This document shows, in pieces, positions 29,589-38,731 of a stretch of 57,668 bases of DNA. The notes beneath the pieces are model-generated. The model was not told the DNA's origin. It worked only from the letters and a program-made list of their open reading frames with translations, and searched no databases. Source of the stretch: RBG-13-66-14 sp964436465. GTDB lineage: Bacteria; RBG-13-66-14. Every line of letters starts with the position of its first letter. Position 1 is the first letter of the stretch. The DNA is taken from the NCBI GenBank assembly GCA_964436465.1, contig CAYTCV010000008.1, forward strand, positions 1-57,668, given 5' to 3'. Both the position numbers and the translations under genes were made by a program.

Positions 29589-30011
29589 TTACAGAACGCC
29601 CGTCCCCGCCTCGCGGTTTACGGTCGGCTCGTCGGCGCGACCCGGCGCGCGTCCGAGCATGCGCTCCACCTGCTCGACCACCGCGTACGGCTTGAAGGGC
29701 TTGGTCAGATGCAGCCCGGCACCCAACCCCTGGCTGATGCGCCGGTAGATTTCGTCGGGCTTCGCGGTGAGCAGGACCACCGGAATCCGAGACACCCGTT
29801 CCTCCTCGCCCAGACGGTTGAACACCTCGTAGCCGTCCATCCCGGGCATCATGAGGTCGAGGATGATGACGTCGGGTCTCTCCCGGTCGGCGAGGGGAAC
29901 GCACTGCGTTGCGTCGGACACGCCCACGACCTGGTAGCCCCGCTTCTCGAAGGCCAGGGAGAGCGTCTCGACGATGTGTCTCTCGTCGTCCACTATCATT
30001 ATCTTCGGCAT
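29589..30011 (-). CDS. stand-alone receiver (CheY-like) protein
   Basis: 140 residues: a full receiver domain (Asp8-Asp9, phosphoacceptor in ILDLMMPGMDG near 52, Thr in LLTAKP, Lys in LTKPF) and a short polar tail of about 20 residues. It is closely similar to the following receiver, suggesting tandem duplication. The ATG at 30011 is preferred over an upstream in-frame start at 30047 because it begins exactly at PKIMIVDDE, the domain start. A promoter with a 17-base spacer lies about 130 bases upstream, so this is probably the first gene of the redox operon. Confidence 0.87.
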   Translation of the reverse strand: MPKIMIVDDERHIVETLSLAFEKRGYQVVGVSDATQCVPLADRERPDVIILDLMMPGMDGYEVFNRLGEEERVSRIPVVLLTAKPDEIYRRISQGLGAGLHLTKPFKPYAVVEQVERMLGRAPGRADEPTVNREAGTGVL

Positions 30012-30037
30012 AAACCCCGCCCCGCCCCTTTCCTTTT

Positions 30038-30065
30038 GCCGGGGCATTACCCGCTTCGCTTGGTT
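30038..30065. repeat. family B element (copy 4)
   Basis: GCCGGGGCATTACCCGCTTCGC followed by TTGGTT is the best-preserved of the 'CATTACCCGC' subtype and lies in the leader of the receiver operon. It is directly followed by a family A palindrome. Confidence 0.5.
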
Positions 30066-30067
30066 TT

Positions 30068-30089
30068 CAAGGGGTCTTAAGCCCCCCGG
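30068..30089. repeat. family A palindrome (copy 3)
   Basis: TCAAGGGGTCTTAAGCCCCCCG keeps the CAAGGGG...CTTAAGCCCC core of the ftsX-terminal copy with small changes. It lies inside the transcribed leader of the receiver/redox operon, joined to a family B element. Confidence 0.5.
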
Positions 30090-30138
30090 TTCCCGGCCCT
30101 CCGCCGGATAGCTGATTTAATTCCCACCACGCAAGTGT

Positions 30139-30167
30139 ATAATACACCGCCGCTCGTTCCCGCGCAA
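30139..30167 (-). promoter_or_regulatory. promoter of the receiver/redox operon
   Basis: On the minus strand: TTGCGC (30167-30162), 17 bases, TATTAT (30144-30139). The -10 lies inside a perfect GTGTATAATACAC palindrome that could also be an operator. The leader to the first gene is about 120 bases and holds a family A and a family B repeat. Confidence 0.55.
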
Positions 30168-30239
30168 CCCTTTATATGCGATGACCTCCGTTTTTACACG
30201 TCTGGAGTCCCCTCGACTGCGGACGTTCTGAGGCTGCGA

Positions 30240-31214
30240 TTACCCCGGGCAGTCCCCCTTCCGGTCCGCGGCCCCGCCCTCGGTGGTTCCCCGGCGCTCG
30301 TGGACCACGATGTTTCCGGGTTTGCTCTTCCCGAACTTCTTCAGCTCGGTGACGACATCGGCAATCTCGGCGGTGGTGGTGAAGCGCCGCTTCTCGCTCG
30401 ACACCAGCTCGATGGTAAGGGTAAGCGTGGCGGGATACCGGCGCAGGCAACCGGTGCGGTCCTTGATTTCGTAGTAATTCCGCTTCAGGTCGGACTCGTC
30501 GAAGTAGTCTCTCACGCCTTCGCCGAAGAGCTCGATGACCCGGTCCGCCAGCTTCTCGGCGTCCTGGTGGTAGCAGAGCATCATGAAGTCGTCCCCGCCG
30601 ATGTGCCCGACGAAGTCCTTCGGCTTGCCCAGCGCCCGGGTGGTCTGGACGAGGCAGTGCGTGAGAAGACGGATGACGGAATCGCCGCGGGCGTAGCCGT
30701 AGTAGTCGTTGAAGCTCTTGAAGCGGTCTATGTCGGCGTAGAAGAGGGAGTAGGGCTTGCCGGAGCGGATGACTTCCTTGAGCCGATGCTCGATTTCCAG
30801 GTTTCCCGGCAGGCCCGTCAGCGGGTTGCAGCCGAGCTGATAGCGCGTGCGGGACAGGACCATCTTCGCCCGGGCCAGAAGCTCCCGCTGGGAGAAGGGC
30901 TTGGCGATGTAGTCGTCGATGGAGTGCTCGACGCCCCGCTCGAGGTCGATGATGTCCTGCTTGGCCGTCAACAGAATCACCGGGATGTGGGCGGTCTCGA
31001 AGTCCTTCTTCAGCTCGGAGCACACCTGGTAGCCGTCCATCCCCGGCATCATCACGTCCAGGACTACGAGTTCCGGGTTGAAGACCTTGACCTGCTCCAG
31101 GGCCTCCTCGCCTGAAGGGCAGGTCATGACCGTGTAGTTGTCGCCCTCGAATACGGTCTTGACGATTGAGCGGATGTCGGGGTCATCGTCAACGACCATC
31201 ACCCGTGTCGACAT
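30240..31214 (-). CDS. receiver-GGDEF response regulator with a degenerate GGDDF site
   Basis: 324 residues: receiver domain (1-120; acceptor Asp about 53 in VLDVMMPGMDG, Lys in AKPFS), then a GGDEF-type domain (about 130-300) with NPLTGLPGN, YADIDRFKSFND and IGGDDFMML. The signature reads GGDDF, so the glutamate that normally binds metal in diguanylate cyclases is aspartate. An RXXD inhibitory site is not evident. It may be a weak cyclase, a GTP- or c-di-GMP-binding effector, or inactive. It has its own promoter and faces the redox operon in the same direction, with a 228-base gap after it. Confidence 0.85.
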   Translation of the reverse strand: MSTRVMVVDDDPDIRSIVKTVFEGDNYTVMTCPSGEEALEQVKVFNPELVVLDVMMPGMDGYQVCSELKKDFETAHIPVILLTAKQDIIDLERGVEHSIDDYIAKPFSQRELLARAKMVLSRTRYQLGCNPLTGLPGNLEIEHRLKEVIRSGKPYSLFYADIDRFKSFNDYYGYARGDSVIRLLTHCLVQTTRALGKPKDFVGHIGGDDFMMLCYHQDAEKLADRVIELFGEGVRDYFDESDLKRNYYEIKDRTGCLRRYPATLTLTIELVSSEKRRFTTTAEIADVVTELKKFGKSKPGNIVVHERRGTTEGGAADRKGDCPG

Positions 31215-31260
31215 GCCTCGTCCTTTTCAGTGCGGACCGATTACATCTCGCGATTTGCCG

Positions 31261-31285
31261 GGGGCATAGCTCGCTGCGCTCGGTT
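31261..31285. repeat. family B element (copy 5)
   Basis: GGGGCATAGCTCGCTGCGCT followed by CGGTT is nearly the same as the 27125-27145 copy (GGAGGCATAGCTCGCTTCGC). It lies in the leader of the receiver-GGDDF gene. Confidence 0.5.
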
Positions 31286-31323
31286 CACCGGGACGTCACC
31301 CTCTTAGCGCAAATCAGAGGGCC

Positions 31324-31352
31324 ATTATAAAACTCCCCTCCCGTTTTGTCAG
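31324..31352 (-). promoter_or_regulatory. promoter of the receiver-GGDDF gene
   Basis: On the minus strand: CTGACA (31352-31347), 17 bases, and a perfect TATAAT (31329-31324). The -35 box overlaps the last bases of nadD. Confidence 0.65.
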
Positions 31353-31942
31353 CCCTTGCGGTACAGACGGTTGTCCTCGATGTAGCGGGCCACCGGGTCG
31401 GGGACGAGCCACCTCAAACTCAAACCCGCCGCCGCTCTTTGGCGAACCAACGTCGAGGAGACGCCGAAGGGGGGCATGGGGATAGCCGACGTCCGGGTCC
31501 GGGGGGGGAGTTTTTCGGGCGTAATTGCACTCCCGGGCCTCGGCGCATAGGCGAAGCGGGCGAGCCGTACCAGCTCGTCCACCCGGTGCCAGGTACCCAG
31601 GTCGTTCAGGTTGTCGGCGCCCACGAGGATGACCGGCTCACCGCCCAGAAGCTCCCGGAAGCGCAGGACCGTGTCTATGGTGTATGACACGCCGCCCCGC
31701 CGGAGCTCGATGTCGTCCGGGACGAAGGCCGGCTCACCCTCGAGCGCCAGCCGGAGCATGGCGAGGCGGTGGGATTCGGCGGCTTTCGGGGGGTGGTCGC
31801 GGTGGGGTCCCCGGGCGGCGGGAATGAAGTACACCCGGTCCAGGTCCAGTTTCTCGCGGGCGAAGGTCGCCAGGAGCAGGTGGCCCAGGTGCACCGGGTC
31901 GTAGCTGCCGCCGAAGAGGGCGTACTTCCCTGGTGTGTCCAT
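31349..31942 (-). CDS. nadD: nicotinate-nucleotide adenylyltransferase
   Basis: Joins ATP and nicotinate mononucleotide in NAD synthesis. The 197 residues have the nucleotidyltransferase signature FGGSYDPVHLGHL (10-22; HxGH-type His18 and His21), the LRRGGVSYTIDTV segment near 80, the VGADNLNDLGTW loop near 102, and the C-terminal GVSSTLVRQR (usual ISSTxIR) near 160. The length is typical. The ATG begins at the conserved strand. It lies alone on the minus strand between the bamD terminator and the GGDDF regulator. Confidence 0.93.
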   Translation of the reverse strand: MDTPGKYALFGGSYDPVHLGHLLLATFAREKLDLDRVYFIPAARGPHRDHPPKAAESHRLAMLRLALEGEPAFVPDDIELRRGGVSYTIDTVLRFRELLGGEPVILVGADNLNDLGTWHRVDELVRLARFAYAPRPGSAITPEKLPPRTRTSAIPMPPFGVSSTLVRQRAAAGLSLRWLVPDPVARYIEDNRLYRKG

Positions 31943-32050
31943 TCTTCGACCGCCGAGGATGGGAAGCGAAAAGGTTACGGCCCGGCGAAAGGACCAGCGT
32001 CAGGATTTTACCATAACAATCCTCCCCGCCGCGGTGGGCGTCGGGGCACA

Positions 32051-32073
32051 TAAAAAACCGGCCGAGGCCGGTT
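32051..32073 (-). terminator. rho-independent terminator after bamD
   Basis: On the minus strand AACCGGCC pairs with GGCCGGTT around a two-base centre (32073-32056), and the transcript then has a run of six U residues (32057-32052). It closes the TPR/bamD transcript; the opposite strand also forms the stem but lacks a T-run. The remaining gap to nadD shows nothing further. Confidence 0.82.
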
Positions 32074-32098
32074 CAGGCGATTGGATGAACCGCCCGTC

Positions 32099-32854
32099 CT
32101 AGCCGCCGTCCGGGTTCCCCAGCGTGCCCAGGCTCTCGCGGGCGTCCGCGGCGTACTCGGTGTCCGGGTACTCCGTTAAAATCCGCTCGAAATCGCTGCG
32201 GGCGTCGTCCGGGTATCCCAACTCCGCCAGCGCCTCCCCGCGGCGCCAGAGGTTCCGCGGCACGTACACGGAGTCGGGGTAGTCGCCCAGGAGCATGTCG
32301 GCGTAGAGAATCACGGACCGGGGGTGGTCCATCCGGCGGTACACGTAGGCGATGTAGTCCAGCTTGCGGGCCTCCAGCTCCTCGGCCTCCCGAATCGCAT
32401 CCTGTATCTGGGGGACGAGCTCCGAGCCGGGGAAGAGCTTCAGCGCGCGGCGGTATTCGCCGATGGCCGCCTTGATGAGCTCCGTGTCGCGCTGATAATC
32501 GGGCGCGCGCTTGAAGTAGCACCGCCCGACGTGGAACCGGGCGTCGTCGGTGAAGGGTGAGTTGGGATAGCTGGCGGCCATGTCCTCGAAAACCGCCTGG
32601 GCTTCGAGGTACTGCCCGTCGTCGAAGTAGGCCAGGCCCAGGTAGAACTGGGAGTCGTCGGCGTACTTCGACGAGGGGTACACAATCATCACGTTTTCGA
32701 AGCAGCCCCGCGCCGCCTCCCATTCCCGTTTCTCGTAGTAGCCCTTGCCCAGCTCAAACCACTCCAGGGCGGTGAGCGAAAAGAGGTCCGGCAGCTCCAC
32801 GGCGCAGCCGCACAAAACGAGGGCGATGACCCCGATGATGAATGCCGCCTTCAC
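32099..32854 (-). CDS. bamD: outer-membrane assembly lipoprotein BamD (YfiO)
   Basis: 251 residues with a lipoprotein signal (LVLCGC, Cys17) and five TPR-like helical pairs, beginning LTALEWFELGKGYYEKREWEAARG and repeating the AxxxFExxxxxYPxSxxxxxA pattern near 55, 90 and 215. BamD is the periplasmic partner of BamA for inserting barrel proteins. The start is GTG, four bases after the TPR gene stop. It is good evidence for an outer membrane. Another TPR lipoprotein of the same fold (a Tol-Pal CpoB type) is less likely given the size and lipobox. Confidence 0.83.
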   Translation of the reverse strand: MKAAFIIGVIALVLCGCAVELPDLFSLTALEWFELGKGYYEKREWEAARGCFENVMIVYPSSKYADDSQFYLGLAYFDDGQYLEAQAVFEDMAASYPNSPFTDDARFHVGRCYFKRAPDYQRDTELIKAAIGEYRRALKLFPGSELVPQIQDAIREAEELEARKLDYIAYVYRRMDHPRSVILYADMLLGDYPDSVYVPRNLWRRGEALAELGYPDDARSDFERILTEYPDTEYAADARESLGTLGNPDGG

Positions 32855-32857
32855 AGC

Positions 32858-33574
32858 TTACTTCTTCTCCTCGGTCCTCGATTTTAAAAATGACATGTAG
32901 AGCTCCGCCTCGCGGCTCGTGCCTTTGGACAGCTCACGAGCCTTCTGGAGGTGCCCCTTGGCCGTGTCGTAGGCCCCCTGCTGGAAATGCACCAGGCCGA
33001 GCTCGAGCTGGCCGTTCTGGTAGTTGGGATTGAGGGCGATGGCCTTTTCCAGGATTTCCTCGGCCTCGGCCAGCCGCCCGCCCCGGCGGAGGATTTTTCC
33101 CCGGAAGACCAGCAGGTCTACGTAGAACGGCGCCAACTCCACCGCCTCGTTGATGAGCCGCTCCGCCTGGTCTATGCGGCCCATCTCCAATTCGAGGGTG
33201 GCCAACTCGCGGTAGCCTTCGGCCAGCCGGGCCTTGATGGCGGGGCTGAGCTCGTCGGACCGGATTTTCGTCGAGGCGAGCATGGCGGTGAGCTCGGCGT
33301 CCGCCTCCTCGTACTGGCCCAGGTCGGAGAGGGTGATGAGGAGGTTGAGCCGCGCCTCCTCGTAGACCGGATTCAGCTCCAGGGCCTTCTGGTAGTAGCT
33401 CACGGCGACCTTGTAGTCGGAGTTCATGGAGTTGCAGAGGCCCATCAGGTTGTACACGTCGGGGTACTCCTTGCCCTCCCCGACCGCCATCCGCAGCTCG
33501 TTGAGCGCCTCGGCGTACAAGCCCCGCTCGAAGAGGTGGCGGGCGTTGGCGACCCTGTTATATTCCGAAGACAC
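32858..33574 (-). CDS. cytosolic TPR protein
   Basis: 238 residues without a signal peptide, containing about five tetratricopeptide repeats. Repeats start near residues 9, 38, 72, 112 and 150-185, with the usual AxxxxxxALxLNPxxxxA endings. The GTG start follows a GGGGGTAG sequence. It is cotranscribed with bamD (four-base gap) and has its own promoter upstream. The partner is unknown; TPR proteins next to bamD may assist envelope assembly. Confidence 0.8.
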   Translation of the reverse strand: MSSEYNRVANARHLFERGLYAEALNELRMAVGEGKEYPDVYNLMGLCNSMNSDYKVAVSYYQKALELNPVYEEARLNLLITLSDLGQYEEADAELTAMLASTKIRSDELSPAIKARLAEGYRELATLELEMGRIDQAERLINEAVELAPFYVDLLVFRGKILRRGGRLAEAEEILEKAIALNPNYQNGQLELGLVHFQQGAYDTAKGHLQKARELSKGTSREAELYMSFLKSRTEEKK

Positions 33575-33599
33575 CGCTACCCCCTTGGGTGGTGATTAC

Positions 33600-33716
33600 G
33601 GCTGCGCCGCCGCTTCTTTTCCGCGAGTATAGCCACCCCGCCGGTTCGGAGTCAACCAGGGCCGTCGGTGGGGATACGGCTCCGGGGGGATTTTGGTTTC
33701 GCGGCTGCGCCGCCGC
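33600..33716. repeat. 14-base direct repeat flanking the TPR promoter
   Basis: GGCTGCGCCGCCGC occurs at 33600-33613 and again, identically, at 33703-33716. The copies bracket the promoter of the TPR gene. Given the local GC content this may be chance or the trace of a small duplication. Confidence 0.3.
33626..33655 (-). promoter_or_regulatory. promoter of the TPR-bamD unit
   Basis: On the minus strand: TTGACT (33655-33650), 18 bases and TATACT (33631-33626). The start would be near 33619, about 45 bases before the GTG. Confidence 0.65.
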
Positions 33717-33730
33717 AGATACGCCGGCCG

Positions 33731-34176
33731 TCACCGGCCCCGCTTCGGGGGGGCGGGTCCGAAAGCCGGGCGCAGCGGCATCAACAGGGAGTAGGCCAGG
33801 AGGATTCCGGCGATGGCCGCCGCGGCCCACGCCCACTCCTTCAGTCCGGCCAGCGAGTTGTACGCCAGGGGGTACGCGCTTATCGCGGTGATGAAAAGCC
33901 CAGCCGCGGCTCCGAGCCAGCGTCCCCAGCCTTTTATGAGGAGCAGGCCCGCGCCGGCGAGGCATAAATTCAGGCTCCACAGGCCGTACAGCGCGTAGAG
34001 CCAATCCCGCAGCTCCAAAGGCGGAAGGTCGAACCAGGCCAGCCCGGGCAGGACCGTGAGGGACAGGGCGGTTACCATGCCGCCGCCCAGGCAGACCGCC
34101 CCGAGTATACGGATGAGCACCCTCCCGGCCCGCCAGGGGTAGGGGCGGATGTCCTCCGGCCGGATGACGTTGGGCA

Positions 34177-34177
<1 letters not shown>
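33731..34177 (-). CDS. small four-helix membrane protein
   Basis: 148 residues, mostly four hydrophobic segments (about 20-44, 57-80, 85-105, 115-135), with a polar N-terminus and an Arg/Pro-rich C-terminal tail. Its ATG overlaps the alaS stop (TGATG), so it is translated with alaS. I see no family motif. It could be a metabolite-free scaffold or stress protein, but that is unsupported. Confidence 0.7.
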
Positions 34178-36792
<2,615 letters not shown>

Positions 36793-36829
36793 TTTTACCC
36801 TTGAATGAGTCGGCCCGCGTCAAAGGGCG

Positions 36830-36858
36830 ATTATAACAGGCCCCCGGCGGGGGGCCAA
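36830..36858 (-). promoter_or_regulatory. promoter of alaS with a palindromic spacer
   Basis: On the minus strand: TTGGCC (36858-36853), a 17-base spacer and a perfect TATAAT (36835-36830). The spacer and the -35 box contain a GGCCCC...GGGGCC inverted repeat (about 36839-36856) that could be bound as an operator. Confidence 0.65.
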
Positions 36859-36882
36859 GCGTCCGCGAGTGGATGATTCCGT

Positions 36883-38088
36883 TTAAGGCACCGGCCGGAA
36901 GGCGAAGAGCGGCACCAGCTCCGCCGTGACCGCCTGCGCCTCCCGTTCGGGGTCGTTGGGGATGCACATGAGCTCCACGGTCCCCGCCACGCCTTCCACG
37001 GGGACGCTCTCGGTGCTCCCCCGCAGCTCGTCGGGGCTCTCGTAGGGTTGCAGCTCGAACCGCGTGTCCCAGGTGACCGAATCCCCCGGGAGGGTCTCCC
37101 CGCCCTCGGCGTAACCGCCGACGACCAGGAAGCTCTCTAGGGGCAGCGGCCGCCCCAGGTCCACGGTAACGGCCTCCCCGCGCCAGGTGGTCGTCGGGTC
37201 GCCGTCGAACAGCCGTTCGGCGTCGGGCGGGTCGGTGGCGATGAGCGGCGTCAGCCCCCCCGTGGCCGGGTCCAACTCCCACCACCGGGACAGGCCGTAC
37301 GGCGGAAAGCCCGGAAGGCAGCCCCAGGGCATAGTCCAGGACGACGGGGCGTCGACCATCTCCTCGGCCAGGATGACCGTCCGGCCGTCCCGACCGGCGA
37401 CGGGCAGGACCCACCCGACTCGCGGGAGCACCTCGGTCAGCCTGTCGGTCGTCAGGTTCCAGCGCAGGAGCGGCTGCAGGTCCAGAAACTCGTCCGAGGC
37501 CGGGGAGTGGGGGTGGAAGTTCAGGTAGAGCGACTCCCCGTCGTCGGACCACTCGAGCAGTTCGACTCTGACCCGAATCTGACTGGTTTCCACGGGGAAG
37601 GTCCGCTCCTGGAGGACTTTGCATTCCCGCCCCAGGCCGTAAACGAGAACCTCGACCTTATGCTCGTCGCCGCCGGTAGCCACGGCGAGCCGGTCCCCTT
37701 CCGGCGACAGGGCGAGGTCGGCGTAGCGCGAAGGGAGGCTCAGCTGGAACATGTCCACGACGAAGCCCAGGTCGGCGTCGTCGACGTGCATGCGCCGGAT
37801 GGTCAGGGCGGTCGGGTCGGCCTCGTCCCCCCGGCGGGCGAAGTAGAGGTAGCCGTCGATGCAGCCGAGGAGAGAATCTCCGCCGTCCATCGCCAGCTCG
37901 AATGTCCGGCCGTGCCGCTCCAGGACCGCGGCGTCGGTCCACGGCGTCCATTGGAGGCTGTAACCCTCGCCGACGATTTCGAGGCCCGGTTCGTAGAGCT
38001 CCGACCAGGTGTAGTGGGGCCGGTCGAGCCCGGCGGAGGAGAACGACGCCGCCAGCAGCAGAATAATTAACGGTTTACGGACGAGCAT
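36883..38088 (-). CDS. secreted protein with propeller-like region and discoidin/NADase-type C-terminal domain
   Basis: 401 residues with a signal peptide (MLVRKPLIILLLAASFSSAG). Residues 40-270 contain WD/TolB-like strands (SLPSRYADLALSPEGDRLAVATGG near 120). Residues 290-400 look like a galactose-binding fold: RLFDGDPTTTWRGEAVTVDLG near 293 matches the start of discoidin or 'NADase-type glycan-binding' domains. A carbohydrate or surface-binding role is suggested, not shown. It is 10 bases after the monohaem cytochrome gene and is the last gene of the CHAT operon, before the alaS promoter. Confidence 0.68.
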   Translation of the reverse strand: MLVRKPLIILLLAASFSSAGLDRPHYTWSELYEPGLEIVGEGYSLQWTPWTDAAVLERHGRTFELAMDGGDSLLGCIDGYLYFARRGDEADPTALTIRRMHVDDADLGFVVDMFQLSLPSRYADLALSPEGDRLAVATGGDEHKVEVLVYGLGRECKVLQERTFPVETSQIRVRVELLEWSDDGESLYLNFHPHSPASDEFLDLQPLLRWNLTTDRLTEVLPRVGWVLPVAGRDGRTVILAEEMVDAPSSWTMPWGCLPGFPPYGLSRWWELDPATGGLTPLIATDPPDAERLFDGDPTTTWRGEAVTVDLGRPLPLESFLVVGGYAEGGETLPGDSVTWDTRFELQPYESPDELRGSTESVPVEGVAGTVELMCIPNDPEREAQAVTAELVPLFAFRPVP

Positions 38089-38098
38089 GACGACTCCT

Positions 38099-38731
38099 CT
38101 ACAGAAAGCGGCCTATGATATACCACCACGCGCCGGTGGCGAACATGACGAGGTTCACTAACAGCAGCGCCCCGCCCACGATGTGGCAGACCCGCCACAG
38201 CTTCCAGCGCTTCTCGACGATGAGCACCTTGGCGGCGCACAGCGCCAGCCCGATGAAGCCAATAATAGTGTGCAGCACCACCCGGTCCGTGTTGCCGCGG
38301 ACGCCGTGGGCCACGAGGCAGATGACGGTCAACAGGGCGTAGAGCCCCAGGGTCGTCCAGCCGAAGACGCGGTGCCGACGGCGCAGCTTCGCGCCACTCT
38401 CCGGGTCCCGCCTGGCCGCCGGGCGGGAGGCGTAGATGATGATGTACGCGGTGAGCGCCGCCAGGAGCGTCAGCACGGTCAGGCTGCTCTTGAGGAGCCA
38501 CAGCGGTGAGGCGGTCACCGGGGGCTGCGGGATGTCGTGCCCCGCCTCGACCCACCCCGCGAGGCTGTGGCCGTGGGCCGCGTAGTAGAGGCCCCGCTCG
38601 TTGCGCGGACCGCCGCCCTGGGGATTGAGGTGGCAGTAAACGCAGTCTTTGCGCTCCCGTTCCGCGTACTCGGGCCGGGCGAAGGCGCATAAAACGAGAA
38701 CGAAAAGGAGAAGAACGGCGGTTTTTTTCAT
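38099..38731 (-). CDS. monohaem cytochrome c fused to a b561/ferric-reductase-like membrane domain
   Basis: 210 residues: signal peptide (1-18), a short outward domain with one haem c site (CVYCH, Cys30, Cys33, His34), then four to five membrane helices (about 75-95, 115-137, 145-165, 180-205). Several His residues (in VAHGVRGN, VLHTIIG and RVCHIVGG) could bind b haem. Its ATG overlaps the stop of the giant CHAT gene by four bases, so its translation is tied to that protein. It may move electrons across the membrane; donor and acceptor are unknown. Longer readings in this frame run antisense to nothing real and lack a Shine-Dalgarno. Confidence 0.75.
   Translation of the reverse strand: MKKTAVLLLFVLVLCAFARPEYAERERKDCVYCHLNPQGGGPRNERGLYYAAHGHSLAGWVEAGHDIPQPPVTASPLWLLKSSLTVLTLLAALTAYIIIYASRPAARRDPESGAKLRRRHRVFGWTTLGLYALLTVICLVAHGVRGNTDRVVLHTIIGFIGLALCAAKVLIVEKRWKLWRVCHIVGGALLLVNLVMFATGAWWYIIGRFL

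Noticed and set aside
27682..29748. 688-codon rightward open frame over the transporter
   Set aside because: Very rich in Asp, Gly, His and Gln, the typical antisense pattern of hydrophobic membrane codons; no start signal.
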